64,000 nucleotides of DNA, from NCBI RefSeq assembly GCF_000974445.1, contig NZ_BBOJ01000022.1:124001-188000 (forward strand), in the 5' to 3' direction. The notes below the pieces were generated by a model. The model was given only the letters and a program-made list of their open reading frames with translations. It did not search any database and was not told the DNA's origin. The stretch comes from Lentzea aerocolonigenes. Its GTDB lineage: Bacteria > Actinomycetota > Actinomycetes > Mycobacteriales > Pseudonocardiaceae. The position numbers and the translations under genes were made by a program. Shown here one piece after another: positions 8,027 through 15,161 of the stretch (its first letter is position 1; each line of letters starts with the position of its first letter).

Positions 8027-8994
8027 GGCCGCAGACTAGCCAGCACCCTCCGCAGGTCCTCTGTGGATCGATCCCAAGTGGACAGAAAGGCCCTTCTGGC
8101 GAGGGCTCTGGCCCGCAGCTCCGAGCGGAACTCCTGATCTTGGAACCACCGCGTCAGCGCAGCTTCCAATGCGTGTTCGTCGCCGGGAGGGAGGAGCAGC
8201 CCACCGTCGGCCAAAGCGTCGGGAACGGCGCTCGCGATGACCGGCAGGCCGTGGGCGAGCGCCTCGGTGACGACCATGCCGTAGGTCTCGTTGCGGGACG
8301 CCAGCACGAACAGGTCCGCGTCAGCATATGCCCTGGTCAGAGCGTCACCGACGAGCGGCCCGCGGAAGCTGACACGATCGTCTTCCGGCAGCTGCCGGGC
8401 GAACGGCCGGACCGGTCCCACGCAGTCGAGCCGCCACTCGTAGTCGATCTTCTGCAAGGCCCTGATCAGCAGGTCGTGGCCTTTGCGGGGTGTGATCGAG
8501 GCAACGCAGAGGAGTTGGCTGACGCCGTCCGTGCCGGGGGCTTCCGGCGCCGGATCCGTGCCGGGGACCACCACGTGGACGCTGTCGAGCCCGTGCCTGG
8601 TCCTGATGTTGTGCGCGGCCGTCGGACTGGTCGCGATGACGGCGCTCGCGGCCCTCAGGACCTGGCGTTCTCGCTCGTCCAGGGCCGCGGCCGTCGCGGG
8701 GTCGAGCCCGGTCTCGTCGGCGAGCGGCAGGTGCACGAGCACGGCGAGCCGGAGGCGTCCGGCGTGCGGGACGACCACCTCCGGCACACCGCAGGCGACC
8801 AGGCCGTCCAGCAGGACGATCTCGCCGTCGGGGATCCGCGCAAGCGTTTGCTCCAACGACGAGGTGTCGCGCGGACGCGGCCAGTCACCGGCGACGGGCA
8901 GACGGTTCATGCCCGCGCTCACGCGCAGGTCGTAGACGTTGCCGCCGCTGGGACCGGCCGGATCGTCGACGTCAGCCGGCAGTACGAAGTGCAC
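8023..8994 (-). CDS. GT4-type glycosyltransferase
   Basis: About 323 aa. The GT-B/GT4 pattern is visible: an N-terminal glycine-rich PSGGNVYDLRV, the central VASITPRKGHDLLIRAL, and the C-terminal EX7E-type region ASRNETYGMVVTEALAHGLPV. It should transfer a sugar from an NDP-sugar with retention of configuration. I use GTG 8994 (peptide MHFVLPADVDDP); ATG 9018, eight codons upstream in frame, is possible. Either start lies inside the 3' end of the PTPS-like gene (23 or 47 bp overlap), so translation is coupled. It overlaps the methyltransferase start by 4 bp. Confidence 0.82.
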   Translation of the reverse strand: MHFVLPADVDDPAGPSGGNVYDLRVSAGMNRLPVAGDWPRPRDTSSLEQTLARIPDGEIVLLDGLVACGVPEVVVPHAGRLRLAVLVHLPLADETGLDPATAAALDERERQVLRAASAVIATSPTAAHNIRTRHGLDSVHVVVPGTDPAPEAPGTDGVSQLLCVASITPRKGHDLLIRALQKIDYEWRLDCVGPVRPFARQLPEDDRVSFRGPLVGDALTRAYADADLFVLASRNETYGMVVTEALAHGLPVIASAVPDALADGGLLLPPGDEHALEAALTRWFQDQEFRSELRARALARRAFLSTWDRSTEDLRRVLASLRP

Positions 8995-9382
8995 GTTCGT
9001 AGCTCGCCCACGCCACATGGGACTCGTGGAGTGTGACGGCGATCGCATCGATGCCGTGAGCACCCTCACCGAGAGCACCCTCGGAGATCTTGCCGGCGAG
9101 CTGGTCGGCGATGTGCTTCGCGAGGAACTCCGTGGACGTGTTGATGCCCTTGAACTGCGGTTCCTCGTCCAGGTTGCGGTAGTTGAACGCGGCCAGGACC
9201 TTGTTCAGCTCCTGGGTCGCGAGTCCGATGTCGACAACGATGTTGTCCGAATCGAGCTCGGCACGTTTGAACGTTGCGTCCACCAGGAACGTTGCTCCAT
9301 GGAGACGTTGTGCCGGACCGAAGACCTCGCCGCGGAAACTGTGGGCGATCATCACGTGATCGCGGACGGTGATGCTGAACAG
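8972..9382 (-). CDS. Divergent 6-pyruvoyltetrahydropterin synthase-like protein, probable CTG start
   Basis: The T-fold of the PTPS/QueD family is recognisable (AHSFRGEVFGPAQRLHGATF; C-terminal VTLHESHVAWASYE). A GTG at 9355 opens a frame, but the family N-terminus FSITVRDHVMIAHSF begins nine codons earlier at a CTG (9382-9380) with a perfect GGAGG five bases before it, so I take CTG as the start (136 aa). Canonical residues are changed: the HGH zinc motif reads HGA, the catalytic Cys four residues earlier is Ala, the usual Asp-His pair reads Asn-Tyr, and there is no Cys in the protein. The pterin-anchoring Glu (HES) is kept. It therefore probably binds a pterin-like ligand but does not perform standard PTPS chemistry. 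First gene of the minus-strand operon. Confidence 0.75.
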   Translation of the reverse strand: MFSITVRDHVMIAHSFRGEVFGPAQRLHGATFLVDATFKRAELDSDNIVVDIGLATQELNKVLAAFNYRNLDEEPQFKGINTSTEFLAKHIADQLAGKISEGALGEGAHGIDAIAVTLHESHVAWASYERALRTAG

Positions 9383-9457
9383 GATGACCTCCGCTGTGCG
9401 GTCGGGTTACGGTGCGACCTCGCATCCGAGCGTAGCTGCACGCTCGGGAGGCGCCTG

Positions 9458-10108
9458 GTGACGAGGGGACCCGAGATGTTCGAACAGGCCTTCAACGACG
9501 AGGACGTGGCGGAGTCCGACCTGGTGACCCGCCGTGGCACCTTCCGTGCGGTCGCGTTCCGCGCGGACGGCCACGAGCACATGGCCCTCGTCTACGGCAA
9601 GACGAAGCTGCGCGAGAACGTGCTGGTGCGCATCCACTCCGAGTGCATGACCGGCGACATCTTCGGTGCGATGCGCTGCGAGTGCGGCGAGCAGCTCGAC
9701 GCCGCGCTGAACACGATCGTCCGCGAGGGCAACGGGATCCTCATCTACCTGCGCGGCCACGAGGGCCGCGGAATCGGTTTGGTGGCAAAGGTCCGCACGC
9801 ACGTGCTGCAGGACGCCGGTCTGGACACCCTGGACTCCGCGACCTCGCTCGGCCTGCCCGTGGACATCCGCGACTACTCCCCCGCGGCCCGCGTTCTCAA
9901 GCACCTGCGCGTGCAGTCCGTGCGGTTGATGTCCAACAACCCGGACAAGATCGCGGCGTTGGAGGACAACGGGATCACAGTCGCGTCGCGCGTGCCGTTG
10001 CTGATGGCGCCCAACTCGCACAACATCGCGTACCTGACCGCGAAGCGCGACCGGCTCGGCCACGACCTGCCGCAGGTCGACTCGTTCACCCTTCCGCACG
10101 CCCGCTGA
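9458..10108 (+). CDS. ribA: GTP cyclohydrolase II homologue with altered active site
   Basis: 216 aa from GTG 9458 (GGGAGG six bases upstream); ATG 9476 is a second possible start. Zinc ligands are intact in SECMTGDIFGAMRCECGEQL, the GTP-binding stretch is LRGHEGRGIGL, and the Asp/Arg of the catalytic loop are present (VDIRDY). The residue equivalent to E. coli RibA Tyr105 (KIRAYALQD) is His here (KVRTHVLQD). In Streptomyces coelicolor a GCH II paralogue with Met at this position stops at the formylated pyrimidine FAPy. By analogy this enzyme may release FAPy rather than the diaminopyrimidine. Divergent from the PTPS-like operon, followed 38 bp later by an amidohydrolase gene. No other riboflavin genes are near. 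Confidence 0.88.
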   Translation: MTRGPEMFEQAFNDEDVAESDLVTRRGTFRAVAFRADGHEHMALVYGKTKLRENVLVRIHSECMTGDIFGAMRCECGEQLDAALNTIVREGNGILIYLRGHEGRGIGLVAKVRTHVLQDAGLDTLDSATSLGLPVDIRDYSPAARVLKHLRVQSVRLMSNNPDKIAALEDNGITVASRVPLLMAPNSHNIAYLTAKRDRLGHDLPQVDSFTLPHAR

Positions 10109-10146
10109 CCGTTGATTTCCCAGCATGTGGCGCTCAAACTGTTCCG

Positions 10147-11328
10147 ATGCTGGCGCTGCGAGCAGGGCGTGCCTTCGACGGTGAGCACTCGCTCGCCGGT
10201 CCCGTCACGGTCATCACCGAGAACGGCACGATCAAGGCCGTCGAGCAGGGCCATCCCGACGTTCCCGGTGCCGAGGTCGTGGATCTCGGCACCGCGACCG
10301 TCCTGCCCGGACTGATCGACACCCACGTCCACCTGTGCGCGGACAGCGAGAACGGCGCCCTGGACCGGGTGCCCGGTTTCAGCGCCGAACAGCTCGACGC
10401 GGTGATCGCGGACAGCCTCGCCCGCCAGCTCCGGGCGGGCGTGACGACGGTCAGGGACCTCGGCGACCACCAGTGGGCGGTGATCGAGCAGCGGGGCAGG
10501 CACGTCCAGCGGATCCTCGGCTCCGGACCGCCCATCACCAGCTCCCGAGGTCACTGCTGGTCGATGGGCGGCGAGGTCTGCGGCGACGAGGAGCTGCGCC
10601 AAGCCGTGCGCGTGCGGGCCGAGCGCGGGGTCGACGTCGTCAAGATCATGGCGAGCGGCGGGTTCGCCACCCCCGGCTCCGCGGTCGGCGAGTGCCAGTT
10701 CACCGAACACGAGCTCCGCGTGGTGGTCGAGGAGGCCCACGCGCACGGCCTGCCGGTGACCGCCCACGCCCACAGCCTGGCCGCAGCGCTTCGGGCCGTG
10801 GCCGCGGGAGTGGACGGTCTCGAACACCTCTCGTGCCTCACCGACCGGGGCATGCAGGTCCCGGACGATCTCGTGGACGCGTTGGTGGAAGCCGACATCG
10901 CGGTCTGTCACACGCTGGGCATCACCCAGGAACCACCGCCCTTCATGATCGAGGCGTGGGACAAGATCGGCATGAGCTACGCCGGCAAGGTGAGCATGGC
11001 CGGGATGATGTACGACCGCGGCGTGCGGACGGTAGCGGGAACCGACGGTGGTATCGCGTCGGGCAAACCACACGGTGCCATCGCGTTTTCGGTCGTCGAC
11101 CTGGTGAAGGGCGGCGTGCCGAACGCCGGCGCCCTGGCGAGCGCCACCAGTCAGGCAGCGAAGGCGTGCGGTGTCCCCAAGGGGATGTTGAAGCCCGGCT
11201 GGGACGCGGACATCATTGCGGTGCAAGGAGATCCGATGCGGGACATCTCCGCGCTGCACCACGTGACCACCGTGGTGATCGGCGGTCAGATCGTGACGAC
11301 GACCTTGCCGAGCGACCGTCCCGAGTAG
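10147..11328 (+). CDS. Metal-dependent amidohydrolase
   Basis: 393 aa. It has the amidohydrolase TIM-barrel signature in order: DTHVHL (HxH), VVKIMASGG (candidate carbamylated Lys), TAHAHS, LEHLS and AGTDGG (catalytic Asp), typical of the binuclear imidazolonepropionase/prolidase-like branch. It hydrolyses or deaminates some amide or ring substrate. No signal peptide, so cytoplasmic. It follows ribA by 38 bp on the same strand and may belong to the same transcription unit, making it a candidate for acting on the product. No good SD precedes ATG 10147. It overlaps the convergent MDR gene by 43 bp. Confidence 0.8.
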   Translation: MLALRAGRAFDGEHSLAGPVTVITENGTIKAVEQGHPDVPGAEVVDLGTATVLPGLIDTHVHLCADSENGALDRVPGFSAEQLDAVIADSLARQLRAGVTTVRDLGDHQWAVIEQRGRHVQRILGSGPPITSSRGHCWSMGGEVCGDEELRQAVRVRAERGVDVVKIMASGGFATPGSAVGECQFTEHELRVVVEEAHAHGLPVTAHAHSLAAALRAVAAGVDGLEHLSCLTDRGMQVPDDLVDALVEADIAVCHTLGITQEPPPFMIEAWDKIGMSYAGKVSMAGMMYDRGVRTVAGTDGGIASGKPHGAIAFSVVDLVKGGVPNAGALASATSQAAKACGVPKGMLKPGWDADIIAVQGDPMRDISALHHVTTVVIGGQIVTTTLPSDRPE

Positions 11329-12230
11329 ACGTGGTCGATCGCGTTCAGCGCTTCCGACAACGGGAACTCGCGTTCCACCGGCGGTTTCACCTCGCCTGCT
11401 TCGATCAGCACGCGCAGTTCGTCGAAGACGTCGGCGCATTCCGCCGACATCAGCGGGACGAGCTTCTGCGACACGAACGGGTTCAGCGCGACCGCGCGCA
11501 ACGCCCGTTCGAACCCGCCCGTGAGCGATCCCCCGGTCTCGCCACCGACCAGCACCAGCGTTCCGCGCGGGGTCAACGCCTTGCGCAGCCTGGACAACGA
11601 CCGGTTGCCGCCGCAGTCGAGGATCAGGTCGTAGGTGCCGGTGAAGTCCGCCGCTGTGTAGTCGACGACCTCGTCGGCACCCAACGACCGCACCAGGTTC
11701 ATCTTCCGCGTGCTGCACACACCGGTCACGTGTGCCTGACGGGCCTTCGCGATCTGCACCCCGTACGACCCGACACCACCACCAGCGCCGAGCACCAGAA
11801 CCCGTTGGCCTGCCTGCACTTCACGCAGTCCCTGGAGCGCGGTTCCGCCCGAGATCGGCACGGCGGCCGCTTCCGCGAACGAGATCCCCGCCGGCTTGCG
11901 CGCCAGCCGTGAGACGGGCGCGACGGAGTACTCGGCGAACGACCCCTGGCAGGTGCCGAAAACCTCGTCGCCGGCAGCGAACTCGGTCACGCCGGGACCG
12001 ATCTCGGTGACGACACCGGAGACGTCCCTGCCGGGTACCGGCACCTTCGGGCCGCGGAAGCCGAACCCGATGACCCGCACCAGGTAGGGCTTTCCGGTGA
12101 GGAGGTGCCAGGTGCCCATGTCGACGCCCGCCGCCCGCACCTCCAGCAGAACCTCACCTGGCCCAGGCACAGGCACGTCCACGTCACCGAGCACCGCCGT
12201 TCCGTATCTTCGTTGCACGACAGCCTTCAC
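11286..12230 (-). CDS. MDR-family NAD(P)-dependent oxidoreductase
   Basis: 314 aa. Features are the N-terminal GroES-like domain (VPGPGEVLLEVRAAGVDMGTWH), a GRDVSGVVTEIG block, and the nucleotide-binding motif VLVLGAGGGVGSYGVQIAKA. It lacks structural and catalytic zinc Cys residues and resembles quinone oxidoreductase/zeta-crystallin-like reductases. GTG 12230 overlaps the stop of the XRE gene in a GTGA arrangement, so it is co-translated with the regulator and membrane protein upstream. Substrate unknown. Confidence 0.85.
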   Translation of the reverse strand: MKAVVQRRYGTAVLGDVDVPVPGPGEVLLEVRAAGVDMGTWHLLTGKPYLVRVIGFGFRGPKVPVPGRDVSGVVTEIGPGVTEFAAGDEVFGTCQGSFAEYSVAPVSRLARKPAGISFAEAAAVPISGGTALQGLREVQAGQRVLVLGAGGGVGSYGVQIAKARQAHVTGVCSTRKMNLVRSLGADEVVDYTAADFTGTYDLILDCGGNRSLSRLRKALTPRGTLVLVGGETGGSLTGGFERALRAVALNPFVSQKLVPLMSAECADVFDELRVLIEAGEVKPPVEREFPLSEALNAIDHVYSGRSLGKVVVTI

Positions 12231-12451
12231 TCGTCTTCCTCCTCCGGGTACTGGAAAACCTCTTCTAGTGACACCTGGAAGGCGCGGGCGATCTTGAACG
12301 CGACCTCCAGCGAGGGCGAGTACTTCCCCTGCTCGATGGCGATCAGCGTCTGCCGCGTCACGCCGATGGCCTTCGCCAGATCCGCCTGCTTCATCTCGCC
12401 GTGCGCGAACCGCAGGGCGCGGATGGAGTTCGTGACCTTCGTCGGCTTCAC
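12227..12451 (-). CDS. Small XRE-family regulator
   Basis: 74 aa, essentially one helix-turn-helix: KQADLAKAIGVTRQTLIAIEQGKYSPSLEVAFKIARAF, the standard XRE/Cro pattern, with an acidic C-terminus. Short XRE proteins of this type are often encoded directly after a small membrane protein, as here, and control that operon. It overlaps the membrane-protein gene by 4 bp and the downstream oxidoreductase by 4 bp. The likely operator is the promoter upstream of the membrane-protein gene. Confidence 0.85.
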   Translation of the reverse strand: MKPTKVTNSIRALRFAHGEMKQADLAKAIGVTRQTLIAIEQGKYSPSLEVAFKIARAFQVSLEEVFQYPEEEDE

Positions 12452-12867
12452 TGCATTCCCTTGCGGTAGGCCGCGATCTTCGCCAACGAACCGAGCACGG
12501 CGGACAGCACGAAGGACAGGTAGAGCACGTTCGCGATCCAGAAGTGGGCCGCCTCCGCCGCCGCGAGCGCCATCGCCGACACACCACCGATCACGATGAA
12601 CGACTGTCCGATGTGGTCACCGAACCGGCCGATCTCGCGATCCCGTTCGTCGACCTGCAGGCCGTCGTTGCGCGCGGCGATGCCGAACCAGATCCCCGAC
12701 ACGATGCCGGCGACGATCCCGCCCCCGATCGTCCACAGCAACGCCCCCACGTACGGCGCGTCCACGAGCGGGCCGTCCGCCCCGTTCAGGACAACCAGCA
12801 CGTAAACGGCATATCCGACCAGGGCGATGATCGCCAAGGCCCACGCCCGCTTCTCCTCGAACGCCAC
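12448..12867 (-). CDS. Small membrane protein paired with XRE regulator
   Basis: 139 aa from GTG 12867, which has GGGAG eight bases upstream. The frame also opens at GTG 12900, close to the predicted transcription start, so a leaderless longer form is possible. Four hydrophobic helices (WALAIIALVGYAVYVLVVL; YVGALLWTIGGGIVAGIVSG; two near the C-terminus), with a charged DERDREIGRFGDHIG loop in the middle, a pattern typical of membrane proteins encoded beside small XRE regulators. Function unknown. First gene of the operon. Confidence 0.7.
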   Translation of the reverse strand: MAFEEKRAWALAIIALVGYAVYVLVVLNGADGPLVDAPYVGALLWTIGGGIVAGIVSGIWFGIAARNDGLQVDERDREIGRFGDHIGQSFIVIGGVSAMALAAAEAAHFWIANVLYLSFVLSAVLGSLAKIAAYRKGMQ

Positions 12868-12904
12868 GGTCCCGCTCCCGATGTCAAAGAAACCTGACAC
12901 GACC

Positions 12905-12933
12905 AAGGTAAAACTTCACAGACACCGTGTCAA
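12905..12933 (-). promoter_or_regulatory. Promoter of membrane protein-XRE-MDR operon
   Basis: On the minus strand a perfect -35 hexamer TTGACA (12933-12928) is followed after exactly 17 bases by TACCTT (12910-12905), a fair -10 (TAnnnT). Transcription would begin near 12898-12900, at an in-frame GTG, so a leaderless transcript is possible. Confidence 0.6.
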
Positions 12934-12997
12934 ACATCTTTTACATGATCACGCGCGTCCGTATGGCGGTCGACTACGTCCGATCGGAGGCGTTAGC

Positions 12998-13879
12998 GTG
13001 CGGCACATGCTCCGTCCGATCCTTGTTGCGTGCGCGCTCGCCCTGACGGCGTGCGGTGACGCCGTGACGGCGGAACCACCCGCCTCCACCAGCTCGCAGT
13101 CCACGTCCCCGCCGGCGTCGCACACCCCGGCCGCGGCCGTCGCGACGCCCGAGGTGTGCGCGATGCCCGACAGCGGCTTCGAGTGCGACTTCCAGAAGCG
13201 CATCAAGGCAGCTCAGGCCTACGCCGAAACCCGGCCCGGCACGGTCGGCATCGTGCTGCGCGACCGCAAGTCCGGGGTGATGTGGCGCAACGACCACGCG
13301 GACGACATGACGTGGACCGCGTCGACGATCAAGCTCGCGATGGTCGTGAACCTGCTGGAACGCCACCGCGCCGGCAAGATCAAGCTCAGCAACGACGACC
13401 GTCGCCTGATGACCGCGATGCTGCACAGCTCCGACGACGACGCGGCCGACACGCTGTGGAAGCGCTACGGCGGCGCGACGTTCAACGCGGCGTTCGGCAA
13501 GTACGGCATGACCAGCCTGGTTGCCCAAAGGGGATATTCGTCTTCTTTCCCCTACTGGGGCTTCGAGAAGTGCACGACGAACGACCTCGACCGGCTCATC
13601 AACTACGTGCTCGACACCGTGCCCGCGGAGGACCGCGAGTACATCGTCGGCCAGATGCGCCAGGTCGGCCCCGAGCAGCAGTGGGGTGTCTGGGGACCTG
13701 ACTCCGGCACGAAGAACGGCTGGTCGGAGGAGGACGGCGGCTGGGTGATGAACTCGGTCGGGTTCGTGGGGAAGGACGCGCGGTACACCGTCGCGATCAT
13801 GAACAACCTCAAGGGCGAGGGCGGGTACGACGAGGGCCGCGCCACGGACACGGAGATCACCCGCATCCTGTTCCGCTGA
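12998..13879 (+). CDS. Beta-lactamase-fold serine hydrolase lipoprotein
   Basis: 293 aa. A lipobox (ALALTAC near residue 20) follows a short basic signal sequence, then a Ser/Thr/Pro-rich linker. The catalytic domain shows the class A beta-lactamase/PBP fold: TASTIKLAMV carries the Ser-x-x-Lys pair, SSDDDAAD takes the SDN position, and SGTKNGW takes the KTG position (Lys-Asn-Gly). The deviations argue against a classical beta-lactamase; a cell-wall-related or unknown serine hydrolase anchored outside the membrane is more likely. GTG 12998 is chosen for the CGGAGG seven bases upstream. Confidence 0.75.
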   Translation: MRHMLRPILVACALALTACGDAVTAEPPASTSSQSTSPPASHTPAAAVATPEVCAMPDSGFECDFQKRIKAAQAYAETRPGTVGIVLRDRKSGVMWRNDHADDMTWTASTIKLAMVVNLLERHRAGKIKLSNDDRRLMTAMLHSSDDDAADTLWKRYGGATFNAAFGKYGMTSLVAQRGYSSSFPYWGFEKCTTNDLDRLINYVLDTVPAEDREYIVGQMRQVGPEQQWGVWGPDSGTKNGWSEEDGGWVMNSVGFVGKDARYTVAIMNNLKGEGGYDEGRATDTEITRILFR

Positions 13880-13887
13880 CCATCCTT

Positions 13888-14556
13888 TCAGGACACCGGC
13901 TCGAAGTGGAACGAGCGGATGAAGCAGTCACGTGGCTGGTTCACGGCGAACACCACGCAATCGGCCACGGACTGCGCGGTCAGCACGCCGTCGCGCGGCG
14001 CGTTGTCGTCGTTGTCGAAGTCCGGTGGGTACAACGAGATCATGCGGATGCCCTCAGGCCGCAGCCGTTGCGACATGATCTCGGCGTAGCGGCCCTGTCC
14101 TGCTTTGGCCGCGTGGAAGGCCGCGTGCGCGACGTGCGCGGGATCGCTGCGGGACTCGGCTTCGAGCGACACGATCGTCACGACGTCGGGACGTTCGGAA
14201 CGACGCAGCAGCGGCAGGAAGTTTTCGGTCATCAGCACCGTTCCGGCCGTACCGGACAAGATGGTCCGCACGATCGCGTCGTCGTCCGCCTGGGACTGTG
14301 CGAGGAACCCGGCGCCGTTGTTGACGAGCACGTCCACGTGCCCGAGCAGCTCCCCCACCTCGTCGGCGCAGTGCCGCACCGATGCCGGGTCAGTCAGGTC
14401 GCACCGCAGCGCGTGGGCGCCGGGCAGCTCGTCACGGGTGCGTTGTGCGGCAGCGAGATCACGAGCCGTGACCACCACCGTCGCACCCTGCGCGGCGAAC
14501 CGGCGCGCGATCGTGCGTCCGAAACCCCTGCCACCACCGCTGACGACCACGTTCAT
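13888..14556 (-). CDS. SDR-family protein lacking the catalytic Tyr
   Basis: 222 aa. The Rossmann motif is VVVSGGGRGFGRTIAR and the NNAG-type motif reads NNGAG. In the active-site segment the usual Tyr-x3-Lys reads FHAAK (codon TTC), so the catalytic Tyr is Phe, although Lys and an upstream Ser are present. Either it no longer acts as a dehydrogenase or it uses another acid. No partner gene is evident. Its 3' end lies 8 bp from the lipoprotein gene, so the two converge. Confidence 0.75.
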   Translation of the reverse strand: MNVVVSGGGRGFGRTIARRFAAQGATVVVTARDLAAAQRTRDELPGAHALRCDLTDPASVRHCADEVGELLGHVDVLVNNGAGFLAQSQADDDAIVRTILSGTAGTVLMTENFLPLLRRSERPDVVTIVSLEAESRSDPAHVAHAAFHAAKAGQGRYAEIMSQRLRPEGIRMISLYPPDFDNDDNAPRDGVLTAQSVADCVVFAVNQPRDCFIRSFHFEPVS

Positions 14557-14641
14557 GCGCGAGATGGTGCAACCTCCATCCCGCTGGAGGTCAAGTTGCT
14601 AGCGTGGTGCCGACCTGCTCGGAACTGGGGAAGGGGTCGCC

Positions 14642-15154
14642 GTGCCGGACCGGAGGGCACAACTCGAGGAGAAGATCCGCGCGTTCCAGGAGCAGGCCGC
14701 CAGAGCCGGCCAGCTCAAGGACAAGCTCTCGGAGCTGCGCGGGCAGGCTCGCAGCGGTGACGGCTCCGTCACCGTGACCGTCGCGCCGTCGGGCGCGGTA
14801 CTGGGCCTGCAACTCAGCCCGACCGCGATGAGGTACAGCCACACGCAGCTGCAACAGGAGATCCTCGCCACCATCAGGGCGGCGACGCAGCAGGCGGCAC
14901 AGGCGTTGCAGGACACCGTGACGCCGGTGCTGGGCGACCAGGCCGAGCTCTTCAAGGAGGCGTTCAACGCGCACTCCGGCGTGATGCTGCCGGACGCACC
15001 GCAGCAGCAGATGCCGCCCCAACAGCAGATGCCGCCCCAGCACATGCCGCCGCAGCCGCCTCCACCGATGTCGCGTCCACCACAGGGGAACCGTCCGAGG
15101 CCCGCGCCGGTCTCAGATGACGACGACTTCGGCGGCAACTCGATCCTGAGGTGA
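14642..15154 (+). CDS. YbaB/EbfC-like protein with Gln/Pro-rich tail
   Basis: 170 aa. Residues 1-110 match the YbaB/EbfC-like fold: a coiled-coil N-terminus rich in Lys/Glu/Gln, then GSVTVTVAPSGAVLGLQLSP and a helical second half. In actinomycetes such proteins are often encoded with WXG100-type proteins. Residues 120-155 are low complexity, with repeated MPPQQQ units and Pro runs. GTG start with GGGGAAGGGG upstream. It begins an operon: the WXG100-like gene starts 7 bp after its stop. Confidence 0.75.
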   Translation: MPDRRAQLEEKIRAFQEQAARAGQLKDKLSELRGQARSGDGSVTVTVAPSGAVLGLQLSPTAMRYSHTQLQQEILATIRAATQQAAQALQDTVTPVLGDQAELFKEAFNAHSGVMLPDAPQQQMPPQQQMPPQHMPPQPPPPMSRPPQGNRPRPAPVSDDDDFGGNSILR

Positions 15155-15161
15155 TGGGGGC

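Noticed and set aside
2888..10108. Riboflavin operon or deazapurine (queuosine/toyocamycin-type) cluster
   Set aside because: No RibE/RibH, no RibD deaminase half, no QueE-like radical SAM or QueC-like gene; the PTPS-like protein lacks catalytic residues.
13007..13879. Classical class A beta-lactamase
   Set aside because: SDN is DDD-like and KTG is KNG; the protein is a lipoprotein without the rest of the usual omega-loop pattern, so only the fold is claimed.
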